A DNA stretch of 64,000 bases, from the NCBI GenBank assembly GCA_009733775.1, contig WOGZ01000197.1, positions 1 to 64,000 of the forward strand, read 5' to 3'. Under the pieces are notes generated by a model. That model was not told where the DNA came from and ran no database searches. It worked only from the letters and a program-made list of their open reading frames with translations. The stretch is from Alectoria sarmentosa. Lineage: Eukaryota; Ascomycota; Lecanoromycetes; Lecanorales; Parmeliaceae. Position numbers and translations under genes: made by a program. Positions 37,476 to 46,805 of the stretch are shown here, in pieces; within the stretch, counting starts at the first letter, position 1, and every line of letters begins with the position of its first letter.

Positions 37476-38420
37476 TAATTAATTGTAAATTATTTAAAAT
37501 CAACTTTTCATCAAATGTTCATTAATTCTTCATTGACTTTTCATCGACTTACAATTAACAATACGTTTTAAATAATTAAATAATAATGAAACATTTTCAA
37601 TAATGAATATTAACTTTCATTTTAACGAATGTAACATTGTTCGTAATTGAATAAGTGAGCGCTATTATGCAGTTCGCATTATTAACACGAATGAAATATT
37701 ATTATCTATTAATATTTAATATATTTAAAATTTTCAAATAAAGTGATTTCTTTAAGATAATAAATAATAAATAATTTTCATTTTGTTTTCGATTATTAAT
37801 AATAACGAAATCGTTAAAAAAAGTTTTAAAAGCGTTAATAAAGCTTTTAAAAAATGAATAAAAGACGTATACGTATTTTAAATATTTAATAACGTTTAAA
37901 CGAGAAGTGTTAAAATCGAATATATTTATATTAATAATTAATTAATAAATTGATAAAAGAATAATAATTATACGCGTTTTCGTAAATAAACAATTAAAAT
38001 AAAAAGAATATTAATCGTCTCGAGCAGGCTTAATACGATTTCAAAATCGATATTCGAATATTTATTTATTTAACGAATAATAAATCGAATTTCATGATTT
38101 GTACGTTTTTAAAAAACGTAAAGCGAATTTTATAATTTACGAAATTATAAAGAAATTTTGTTCTTGAAAGAGTAAAAGATAAAAGATGTAAGATTTTTAT
38201 ATACAAATTTTGATAAAAGCGTTCGAAAAGGCTTAAACGCCGCTATTCGGACGTTATTCAAAATAAAAAGTAACGTTAAATTAATAATTAATTGCATATA
38301 TAAACTTAAGGTATTTTAACTTAGCTTTACATTATTTTTTTATATATTAAAATATACGTTATCGCAACGTTACTTTTTATAAGTTTTTATAAAAATTGTA
38401 AAGTTGAGATTTAATTAATT
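37476..38420. other. AT-rich transition zone to the gene island
   Basis: No gene, LTR or coding motif recognised. AT content falls gradually toward 38420. It contains the small inverted-repeat element at 38263-38380. Confidence 0.55.
38263..38380. repeat. 118-bp segment with 15-bp perfect terminal inverted repeats
   Basis: ATAAAAAGTAACGTT at 38263-38277 is the exact reverse complement of 38366-38380. No clear target duplication flanks it. It could be a miniature inverted-repeat element or a chance palindrome in AT-rich DNA. Confidence 0.5.
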
Positions 38421-39699
38421 AATTTCGTAATTATCTCATAGATAGATGAAAGTGCTTGATAAACATAAGTTTATTTAACATGTCTCGAGGTTTTCTTCTG
38501 TTTCTTAAAGATTAATTCTATTATACAATTTAATCATTGAATTCAATAATGATATTACGTCTTTTACATATTTTTATTTACCTGCGCCTATTTAGCGACG
38601 TAGATATATATCTTTTACATCGACTCGAATAATTATAGAATTCTTCAATCAAGAGCAAAAGCGCACGTTAAACCGTTGAAGAATCATACGACTCCGAAAT
38701 TCCGCCTCAGTGCAATTTTAATTTTCTTCCCCGAGCCTCTAAGCGGAACTCTATACATTTTTGGGGGACGATAGGGGCCTCGAGCCCGAACTGGTCTGAC
38801 GCCAGGTTCAGTTCCTAAGCGCATTATCCAGGCAACCCTTCAGGCGAGGCGTTATCCGATATCTTGGCACAGGAGTCTTGGCGTCCAGGACTGTCGGGGC
38901 CGACCTCCGTAGCAAATTTGTCACGCGCAGAGTGTCAATTTTCTAACTTGGAAAGACTAAATTAAATTAATAATTTCAGTGTTGCAGTCAAGATTGATAT
39001 TTATTATTTACACATACACTGAGATTTCTGATTCGAACTGCAAATGCGCTTTAGAAGCACTGCAAGTTCGTCTTCTTCGTCAAGCCCCAAAAGTTGGTAG
39101 CGGCGGCACACGTGAAAAAGACCGGCAGTAATAGATTGTGCGCTGCAATGTCCCCCAATAGTAATTCAAGAAGCCGAATGCAATTCTCTAAATTTGTTGA
39201 AGCATGCATATTGTGATTTGGAGGGGGTAAAGATGCCTTCAACTCCCACCAAAGATCTCTCCATATCTAGATATACCGTATATCTACATCGGCATGGACC
39301 GAAATCGACGCCAAAAGGCGGACAAAGCCAGGAGCCTTTCGCTCGATCCTCAACGCCCCCAACCGGAGTGGCCCACCGGCACCCGTTGTTAGAGCCCGCA
39401 AGCAAATCCACCTCGTTTACTAAATGTATGACTGGCTAATTTATGAGTACAAAAGTTGATCATGACCGCTACATGCCCTTCTGCCTCATGACCCAGCGCA
39501 GCTACCACACCTCCCTTCCCGTTTCGGATCTTTTTGGGCAGCAAATCTTGCGCTTGCATCGGTTGATTCTCATTTCTCACCGAAGATCGCCGCGGATGCA
39601 GTCTAGTAGTCGTCTATCTCCCATTCTAGTAAGGTACAGTAGGTAGATCTTGAAAGACCCTGCAATGCAAGCTGCAGCAATTATGTCCCTATCACATCA
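38421..39699. other. Island edge and upstream region of the RGS-LOV gene
   Basis: Normal base composition begins here. Overlapping short frames at 39051-39646 run on both strands, but none has a recognisable domain or stands out over its neighbours, so I call no gene. It presumably holds the promoter of the photoreceptor gene. Confidence 0.5.
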
Positions 39700-39785
39700 C
39701 CCCCGAACCACTCTTTACTCTTTAGTCTTCACCTCCTTCTCTTCTCGATTTCCCACTTGTTTCCTTCACTTGCCGTTTCACTAGG
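39700..39785 (+). promoter_or_regulatory. CT-rich tract ahead of the RGS-LOV gene
   Basis: A pyrimidine-rich stretch (for example CACCTCCTTCTCTTCTCG) ends about 10 bp before the start codon. Such tracts are common just upstream of transcription starts and in 5' leaders of filamentous-fungal genes. No TATA box is evident. Confidence 0.5.
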
Positions 39786-39795
39786 TAGTTGAGAA

Positions 39796-42131
39796 ATGCC
39801 ATCCGCTCACATGCCCATACGACAGTATACGTCACAACAGGCCATGCGCCAGGCTGACGGTCGACAGCGAACCTCATTCGAAAGTAGCAGCATCAACAAC
39901 GGCCATCACCGTCAAATTAATGGCGCCTATCAAAAGATATTCCCTCCAATCGGCGCGCAAGACTTCCAAGAGTTCCCCACACGACGACCAAACATCGGCA
40001 ACCCAAATGCAACGTCGAGAGCAAGATTCAACGCCTCATCTCCCATGCCCAGTCACTCTCCTCCTTCTATGTATGCGCAGGAGCCATTGAGCTTCGGCTC
40101 CCCTCTGGTCCAAACTTGAGGAATCCAAAGCTGACGTTCACCCACAGCGATCGAACAGATGCTCATACACCAGACCGTCATCGTTCTAGAGAGCACAATA
40201 CATCTCACAGCTCATCACCAGTCTCTAGAATGTCTTCCGATGAAACCTATGAGACGCAGGCAACCTCAATAGATTTACCAGCGCTGCAGGCACAGTCAGC
40301 ACTTGACAGGTCAGACCCAATGGAGCCATTGGTCGGAGACCCTGCAGGCTCGTTCGACCTTGTTGCGCCAGCAGAAGAAGGCCATCAAACCTTTTCCTTA
40401 GAGGCACGTTCGGAGAAACTTTTCTCGCGGGCTCACCTGGAAATGATGTTTGCCAACCCTTCCTCCCTCTTAAGGTTCACTGCTTTCCTTAGCACATATC
40501 GACCCCAATCGGTACCAATTTTAATCTACTATCTCGATGCGCTCAAGGCGTTGAAAGCTATCAGATACGCCAATGCTATAGCCGAAGCTCTGAGCCCAAT
40601 ACCGAATTATGACTTCACGGCAGACCTCGCCAATCCAACTACCAATCACGAACTCGAAAACAAATCCGCGGCTGCGTTTACCGTATTGACCCACGAGGAT
40701 CTCCCAGCATTCATCACACATGTCTACGTGCAAGTAGTTAGCCAGAGCATTTCTCGAAGAATCACTGGGACGCTGGCTCCACATCTCCGCGAAGCGTCCG
40801 AAGGTTTAGCGGAAGTATTTTGCCTGACAGATCCGTCTAGACCTGACAATCCTATTGTTTTTGCCTCTGAAGGTATGCCTGCTAGTCTGCTCTCGACGTT
40901 TAAAAGCGTTAAATCTGTCCATCAGAATTCCATCGCACCACTCAATATGGTATGAATTACGCTATCGGGCGAAATTGTCGTTTTCTTCAAGGTCCGAGGA
41001 CAGAACCTGGAAGTGGACGAAGGCTTGGAGACGCGATCAGAGCTGGCAGGGAGCACTGCGAGGTTTTCCTCAATTAGTGACTAGTCCGCATTCCTCGGAA
41101 GTTTCTCACTGCTAATATGGTAATAGTCGACGTGATGGTTCACCATTTATGAATATGCTCATGATCGCGCCCCTTTGTGACAGCCGAGGAAAAATCCGAT
41201 ATTTTATAGGGGCTCAGGTCGATGTCAGTGGACTGGTCAAAGATTGCACAGATATGGAGTCTCTTCAGCAGCTTGTTGTTCGGGAGCAGGCTGAGCACAA
41301 AGATACTAATAGAGAGAATGTCGACGGCCAGCAGGACGCTAAGGACGACTTCCAGGATTTGAGCGAGATGCTGAACATGGCTGAGCTAGAAACCGTGAGA
41401 AAGTCTGGCGGAAGGATGCACCGAGAGTATCAAGAGGAGGTAGATAAGCCACGCAATGGTGCGCCCCACATGCCGCGGTTGCTCTTGAAAGAGCCAACTG
41501 CAGATGACAATCAGATGTTCGATCACAGTGGCCGCCAGAGCGGCAAGCTAAGCGGCATTTACCAGAATGTATGCGCTCGCAGACTGCGTTTTAAGCAATG
41601 AAGTCGACTAACGAAATGTAGTATCTACTTGTCAGGCCTCATCCATCTTTCCGTATTTTGTTTGCTTCACCAACTTTACGGGTGCCAGGAATCCTCCAGT
41701 CCCCTTTCCTGGACAAGATAGGTGGATCTACACGAGTCCGCGAAGAGCTGTCTGCTGCTCTTGCAGAAGGTCGAGGTGTTACAGCAAAGGTGCGCTGGGT
41801 TACCAAAGTCGACGAAGATGGTAGAAATCGATGGATTCACTGCACTCCTTTGTTAGGCAGCAACAGCCTCATTGGCGTCTGGATGGTGGTACTTGTCGAC
41901 GACGACCAAGAGCTAAGTAGGAAATGGAAGCAGGCTCCCCCAGTTGCACCTCATCGTGGTAGAGTTTACGACGGTCATGAACGCATGGGAAGCAGCGCAG
42001 AGTCCATCGCAGGCCGTGCGAGTGGTGTGAGCTCGTTGCAAAATGATCATCCCAGAGCTCATCAAAGTACAAACAACGGCGCCCGTAGCAGCTCTGTTAG
42101 ATCTACTTCGCCAAACTCGGTTCTGATATAG
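39796..42131 (+). CDS. RGS-LOV type blue-light photoreceptor (five exons, 709 aa)
   Basis: The exons I infer are 39796-40070, 40121-40872, 40926-41076, 41127-41568 and 41622-42131. The four introns are 50-53 nt with GT-AG ends, three of the donors read GTATGC, and a clear CTAAC branch site lies in the last one. Spliced length is 2130 nt with no stop. The start is fixed by an in-frame TGA two codons upstream. Order: Ser/Pro-rich disordered N-terminus (1-190); RGS-like helical region (~193-305); LOV domain (~321-426) with GRNCRFLQGP and adduct-forming Cys360, plus the expected flavin contacts Asn392 (LNYRRDG), Asn402 and Gln423 (FIGAQVDV); a linker; then a second PAS-like domain (~541-645, YLLVRPHPSFRILFASP). 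Family knowledge: fungal RGS-LOV proteins bind FMN, sense blue light, and the Botrytis member is recruited to membrane lipids. Intact despite RIPped flanks. The first intron is the least certain. Confidence 0.92.
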
Positions 42132-43069
42132 AAACGCGAGGCCATCACACGACAAGCACCCTGTTCGCTTGCGACCAAGATCGTCTTTTACTACAGCATC
42201 TTGATGTCTTGGGTGCCGGGCCACTATTTTCTAAATATCGTAGCTGCATCCACAGCAACGGATGTTCATCATCATGGATCTCAGCCTCCTTCCGCTCACT
42301 GGACTCTCCGTTTTCCACTTGCTTAGTGCTTAGTACGGCGACAGGAGCCTGAACTGTCTCCATCGATAGGTATATCATTCAACGCCTATTATAAAATGCC
42401 CGAGGAAGCATTCGAAGCGCACGGGAATGGCCTTCAAGAGACAAACCGAGCAAGCTTGGTCAAGGAAACAGGCCATTCGATTCTTTACGGGGTTCTGATC
42501 ACATGGCAAGTATCTTGGCAGTCATTAATGAAGTTGCCGCAAAAGAATACTTTGCTCAACATGATGTGAAGCTGAAGCACTACAGATACATGCTCTCTGG
42601 GGTTGCCCAAAGATAGCCATTCTTAGATGAACAAAATGGCGGATAACATGCATATTAATGGCTATGAATACCTTCAAGCAGTAAATCAGACGTTTGAGTT
42701 TGATTTATACTGTGCGCTTTTTGAAAATGCAATGTTGCTGCCACAATGCTTCTACGCCGAAGTTCGCTTTCAGACCAGTAGCCTTGATATCTAGCGATGA
42801 CAACAATCAATCCTCATATTCACGGTACCTGCCAACAATTATAAATTTCCTGCAAACCTGATTCAACTTCGACCGGAATCGTGTGATGAAAACACCGATT
42901 CGACCAGTGCATCTGCCCTCTATGTTAGTTTGCCCCACGCCGAAGTTGTAGGAATTACAGGCATCGCAGTGGCCTCATGTTGTTTTCTGATTGGCTAACG
43001 TCCATCTAATCAATAGTGAATCGCTCTAAAGTCGTCCTCCAAAACTTCAGTGTCTTTGAGCTTCTGGTG
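42132..43069. other. Intergenic region between the two island genes
   Basis: Probably the 3' end of the RGS-LOV transcript and the promoter/leader of the DUF3431 gene. Only short frames of unrecognised content occur (for example 57 codons from 42396). CTAAC followed by CAATAG at 42996-43016 resembles the 3' end of an intron, so the DUF3431 gene may have a 5' leader intron. I could not find an upstream coding exon with matching phase. Confidence 0.5.
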
Positions 43070-44311
43070 ATGTCTGCTTTGAAGAAGCTCATCCAGTTGA
43101 TCTCAATTGCGGCCTTCATCGTCTTCTTCTCATTTCTGCGTAAACTCAACAACGAGAATTTCTCCCACGGCAAACACCGGGCGGAAAAGCATGAGGCAAT
43201 ATACCTGAACGCGTCGACCTGGTCAATTCCTGACCGCGATGAATCCATCTCTGAAATACAAGGCTCTCTTGATTCAGCTGGTTCCTCATCATCGTTCTAC
43301 TTTTATCCTGGAGTCCCGAAACCGTTAGGTACAATATACAGTCGTGTCATGGTCATTCCCCGGCTTCAGAGCGATGACATTTCCTGGATTTCAGACGAGC
43401 TGCCAGATGTTGACACTGCAGTCTACATCGCGAACAACCCGTTGGCGGTGCTGCATCCCCCCAAAAACAAAGGACATGAAGTCATGATATATTTATCGTA
43501 TATCATCGACCACTACGACGCCCTGCCTGACATCCTCATATTCATGCATGCGCATCGTTGGACCCACCACAACAATGCCCTTTTAGGCTACGACGCCGCT
43601 GAGATGGTCCGAAGACTAAACAGCGATTACGTCACCTGGGAGGGATACGTGAATCTGCGATGTCACTGGTCGCCAGGTTGCCCGGAGTGGCTTCATCCTG
43701 GCAACCTACGAGAAAGTCTGGAGAAGCAAGAAGAAGTTGCATTATCAAAATGCTGGAGTGAGCTTTTTCCTTCGGACCCTCTTCCTGCTGCCTTAGGGCA
43801 AGCGTGCTGCGCACAATTTGCCTTATCGAAAGAGCGTGTCCTCTCAATACCTCTCAGCCGCTATATCTTCTACCGAGACTGGATCACAAGGACCCCACTG
43901 AGTGACTATGTATCAGGGAGAATCTGGGAATACTCCTGGCAATTCCTATTCAAAGATCAAAGCCTCTACTGCCCAGCCGAGCATGTATGCTATTGTGGAG
44001 GTTTTGGCTTATGCTTTGGCGGAGCTTCAGAATTCCAGGAATTTGAAGAAATGCGCCGGAAGAAGGATAAATTCGATGTGGAGATGAACGAGCTGCGCGA
44101 GCAGCGAGCTAATATAGCATTTCAAAAGAACAATGCTTCGACGGTGAGACACGCCTACCTGAACAAACAGATTGAAATCCTAGAAGAAAAATTGGCGTCA
44201 AGAAAGGGATTTGCGCTGGAGCGGGGCTTGAATCCTAGGAACAGAGCAGTGGAGTGCGGTACGAGACGTAAAGAGATTAAGGGTCTCGAGTCTGCAGGAA
44301 AGAGTCAATAA
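43070..44311 (+). CDS. DUF3431 family type II membrane protein (413 aa)
   Basis: Single open exon. The ATG at 43070 is chosen because it starts just before a hydrophobic segment (residues 8-23, IQLISIAAFIVFFSFL), a likely signal anchor. Longer in-frame starts at 43016 are not ATG. Residues ~90-320 carry the conserved blocks I associate with fungal DUF3431 proteins: VMVIPRLQSDDISWI, the HPPKNKGHE and YIIDHYDALPDI blocks, FMHAHR (158-163), GYVNLRCHW with a Cys-rich CHWSPGCPEW, CWSELFP, CCAQFALSKER, RIWEYSWQFLF and EHVCYCGGFGLCF. Residues ~323-378 look like a coiled coil. It probably faces the secretory lumen (Cys-rich domain after the anchor). The family's activity is, to my knowledge, undetermined. 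Normal codon use, no RIP damage, same strand as the photoreceptor gene 0.9 kb upstream. Confidence 0.85.
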   Translation: MSALKKLIQLISIAAFIVFFSFLRKLNNENFSHGKHRAEKHEAIYLNASTWSIPDRDESISEIQGSLDSAGSSSSFYFYPGVPKPLGTIYSRVMVIPRLQSDDISWISDELPDVDTAVYIANNPLAVLHPPKNKGHEVMIYLSYIIDHYDALPDILIFMHAHRWTHHNNALLGYDAAEMVRRLNSDYVTWEGYVNLRCHWSPGCPEWLHPGNLRESLEKQEEVALSKCWSELFPSDPLPAALGQACCAQFALSKERVLSIPLSRYIFYRDWITRTPLSDYVSGRIWEYSWQFLFKDQSLYCPAEHVCYCGGFGLCFGGASEFQEFEEMRRKKDKFDVEMNELREQRANIAFQKNNASTVRHAYLNKQIEILEEKLASRKGFALERGLNPRNRAVECGTRRKEIKGLESAGKSQ

Positions 44312-44597
44312 GATATTCGAAGGCTAGACGCTACCCGCTACCCTAGTGTGCGCTTTTGCTTGTTCAATCTGGAATTTTTTGCTGCATGTTCAAAAGTGTT
44401 AGCAGGCATGACTGCATTTGGTAGTAACGGGTAAACTAGTGAATCAAAGACACTGTCCATTGAGCCAAATAGAATATGAATATGATTTTGAAATCATCGG
44501 CAAATCTTAAACGAAGGTCAAGTTTGAAATTGTGCACACGGCTGAATTGCGGCATATTGAAAGATCAACAATCTTCAATTGCTGAAATAGTAATTTA
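44312..44597. other. Downstream region of the DUF3431 gene
   Basis: Moderately AT-rich. A 97-codon frame at 44476-44769 overlaps the LTR relic and has no recognisable domain, so it is not called. Confidence 0.45.
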
Positions 44598-44714
44598 TGT
44601 TGAAATGTGTCAGCTATCTGAAACATGGAAGGTTTGCCGAGGCTTGGCACATTTTGTATCTAGATGCTCTGTTGCAGCTATTCAATCAACCAAGTGTTCC
44701 ACCTACTTTCAACA
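44598..44714 (+). repeat. Solo copia LTR relic, not RIPped
   Basis: 117 bp, TGTTGAAATG...TTTCAACA, directly followed at 44715 by GGTTATGAGCCCG, the same primer-binding site as element B. The last ~40 bp (CAACCAAGTGTTCCACCTAC) align with the end of the A and B LTRs. The element body is absent, since the hAT-like element's target starts 38 bp later. It keeps CpA and TpG sites, unlike every other copia LTR here. Confidence 0.72.
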
Positions 44715-44727
44715 GGTTATGAGCCCG
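44715..44727 (+). other. Orphan copia primer-binding site
   Basis: GGTTATGAGCCCG, complementary to the initiator Met-tRNA anticodon arm, adjoining the LTR relic. It is the residue of an element whose internal part is lost. Confidence 0.7.
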
Positions 44728-44760
44728 AAATCGCAGGGCATTCGTTTAACTAATTATTTA

Positions 44761-44823
44761 GGCTTTTGATACCCGCACGTAGCTTTTTGATACATGTACG
44801 TAACCTTTTGATACATGTACGTA
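44761..44823 (+). repeat. Left terminal inverted repeat: three 21-bp units
   Basis: Units at 44761-44781, 44782-44802 and 44803-44823, each TTTTGATAC + 7-8 bases + CGTA. The outermost unit has CCCGCA where the inner two have ATGTA. Such tandem subterminal motifs are typical transposase-binding sites (inference). Confidence 0.88.
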
Positions 44824-45160
44824 GCCCTTTATTTCGCATAATCGTAACAGAAAATTAAGGAGCGGACTCCGTTTCTTAATATTTTGTTACGATTATTTCT
44901 ATTGACGCATCAAGCATTGAATAAAAATCTGAAACTTTGACGCCTTGATGTAAAGACTTAATGTACGTTACGGTGCAAGAACTTAATGTCTTAATGTAAA
45001 GACTTATTGCCCTGACGCAGGGATTTGTTCCGCTTCGTGGTATAGGAAGCCCAATAGAAAATCTGAGACTTGATGCTTTGATGTAGGGACTTGTTGCCTT
45101 GACGTAGGGATTTGATGTACGTTACGGCGCCTTGATGTAGGGACTTGGAATCCATTGATT

Positions 45161-45423
45161 GCCCTGTGTGAAGGGATTGAATGCCCTGTGCGAAGGGACT
45201 GAATGCCCTATGCGAAGGGATTGGATGCCCTGTGCGAAGGGACTGGATGCCCTGTGCGAAGGGATTGGATGCCCTGTGCGAAGGGATTGGATGCCCTGTG
45301 CGAAGGGATTGGATGCCCTGTGCGAAGGGATTGGATGCCCTGTGCGAAGGGATTGGATGCCCTGTGCGAAGGGATTGGATGCCCTGTGCGAAGGGACTGG
45401 ATACCCTGTGCGAAGGGACTTGA
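45161..45423. repeat. 22-bp minisatellite, 12 units
   Basis: Twelve units of GATGCCCTGTGCGAAGGGAT + TG. Most central units are identical. The edge units differ by single transitions (GGATG to GAATG, GATT to GACT). All six frames are partly open because 22 is not a multiple of three and the unit has few stops; these frames are not genes. Diverged units of similar length precede it (44940-45150) and follow at 45630-45670. Confidence 0.95.
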
Positions 45424-45674
45424 TTCGATATTTTGTAATTGTATTTGAAAGAGAATGCGATGCTCGTATTAAAAAGATGGTTGATTCCCAATTTCTTTCG
45501 ACCTGTTATCATGTTAATCATATACTTTTTTATTATATAGAGAATTGCTTCAGAGAAGCTTTGAGAGAATAATTAATTCATCCTTTACATCGCATTTCAT
45601 TTCATCATCATATTTCAACAACTCGATGAAATGGGATTGAATGTTCGTGTGAAGGGATTGAATGCTTTATGTGA

Positions 45675-45694
45675 CCTTAAACCCTAACCCTAAA
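45675..45694. repeat. Short interstitial telomere-like tract
   Basis: CCTTAAACCCTAACCCTAAA: about two and a half units of CCCTAA, the fungal telomere repeat, within the hAT-like element next to a diverged minisatellite unit. Confidence 0.75.
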
Positions 45695-45765
45695 TCACTT
45701 ATTTGATCATTAACGTCGAAAGGTATACGCGTTTTATTAACCTATTTTGTTTAACTTTAAGAAGT

Positions 45766-45828
45766 TACGTATATGTATTAAAAGATTACGTACATATATC
45801 AAAAAGCTACGTGCGGGTATCAAAAGCC
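45766..45828 (-). repeat. Right terminal inverted repeat: three 21-bp units
   Basis: Reverse complement of the left end. The outermost unit (45808-45828) is identical to its left partner. The middle one differs at one position and the innermost at a few, all G/A or C/T changes. Confidence 0.88.
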
Positions 45829-45836
45829 ATTATTTA

Positions 45837-46037
45837 TCTATTATTTATAAATCAATTAACTCATTAATTAAGCGTATAATTGAAAATTGAATTATAATAT
45901 TAAAATTTAAGTAATAAAATAATTATTTATTTCGCAATAATCTTTTTAAATCTATTTATCACACGTGATTATTTTTGTTAATAATTCGTGCTTTAAACAT
46001 ATATTTAATTTAATTTAATTTTTTATTTATATAATAT
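45837..46037. other. AT-rich spacer
   Basis: About 200 bp of AT-rich DNA without recognisable content between the hAT-like element and the truncated LTR copy. Confidence 0.5.
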
Positions 46038-46202
46038 TTGTTATGATTTTAGCTTATCTTTTTAATACGCGATTCGATTGAATTTAACGCCTTAGCACTA
46101 TCTACATATTCGAACTTCACACATATATTTCTCTTCATAATTATTATTTCGTGCATAGATATCGAAATATAAGCATTCAGCATCATTTTCGATTCTTTGA
46201 CA
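46038..46202 (-). repeat. LTR-like repeat copy 1, truncated and RIPped
   Basis: Homologous to 46943-47109 (copy 2), with nearly all differences C-to-T or G-to-A. For example, copy 2 has GGCCCGATTGGGCC where copy 1 has GATTCGATTGAATT. The left part of the repeat is missing. On the minus strand it starts TGTCAAAGAATCG. Confidence 0.8.
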
Positions 46203-46805
46203 TAATAATAGTTATTCGATTTAAGATCTGGTCGCCCCTGAGTCATAGTAAATCATATTGACGATGTCAGCCTACGGGGGACATCATGGTGTTGGTCAAT
46301 GAGGCACGAAAACAACATCACAAAGGACGTGAGCCTGCGGAATGGCAACGGAAATAGTGAGCCTGCTACATTGAATGGCAAGACACGATACGACCTTTTC
46401 ATTGAACACGTCGATTCGGAAATAAGCCTGTTACAAAGGTAGTCAAGAACGAAGAAAAGTGAGCCTGCTATAAGGCAGTCAAATACGAACAACATCGTTA
46501 CGATATTCGACTTCACGATCTTTATCTACGAGTTCTCGAAACAATAAAAAGATAATTACAGAATCAATTTCATGACACAATGAGTGTATAAACACATAGA
46601 TAAAAAGTTGAAAGGCTGTATGCTCAACAACGGTCTTATGACACAAAGAGTGTATAAACATATGAATGGAAAGCCGAGTGGTTGAAAGGATTTGCGATAT
46701 TACGATTTACGGGATATTAACAATGAGATGTGTGAAAGATAAATTGCGGTATCATGTGATAAGGATTGTTAAGTGATAAAGATAAGATGGAATAGCAGCA
46801 AGGCC
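46203..46805 (-). mobile_element. Internal region 1 of a tandem LTR array
   Basis: About 600 bp between LTR-like copies 1 and 2. It is homologous to the shorter internal region 2 (47110-47564) at both ends, including the motifs GAGCCTGCTAC and ATAAAAAGATAATTACAG-like. It has no coding sense and lacks a recognisable primer-binding site (GGCCTTGCTGC follows the LTR end) or polypurine tract. Confidence 0.65.

Larger units (their letters stand above)
44761..45828. mobile_element. hAT-like non-autonomous DNA element (1068 bp)
   Basis: Flanked by a perfect 8-bp direct repeat, ATTATTTA (44753-44760 and 45829-45836), the target length typical of hAT transposons. The ends are 63-bp inverted repeats (44761-44823 and 45766-45828). 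Each is built of three tandem 21-bp units ending in CGTA and containing TTTTGATAC; the two ends differ by only a few transitions. No transposase frame exists. The interior holds derived ~22-bp repeats (44940-45150), a 12-unit 22-bp minisatellite and a short telomere-like tract. Assignment to hAT rests on the 8-bp duplication only. Confidence 0.82.

Noticed and set aside
38770..38850. tRNA-like string on the minus strand (TTCGGGCTCGAGG near a possible box A)
   Set aside because: Box B does not fit, and acceptor and T-arm stems cannot be paired. No cloverleaf.
39051..39646. Several 60-80-codon frames upstream of the RGS-LOV gene
   Set aside because: They overlap on both strands, share no domain with known proteins that I recognise, and sit where a promoter is expected.
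44476..44769. 97-codon frame downstream of the DUF3431 gene
   Set aside because: Its second half is the copia LTR relic and primer-binding site, and the remainder has no recognisable domain.
45159..45572. 137-, 81-, 80- and 176-codon frames with repeated LDALCEG / HPIPSHRA motifs
   Set aside because: They are translations of the 22-bp minisatellite in different frames on both strands. The period is not a multiple of three and there is no flanking coding sequence.
45675..45694. Possible chromosome end or telomere fusion
   Set aside because: Only about 2.5 CCCTAA units inside a DNA element with intact borders; a seed within the element explains it better than a fused telomere.
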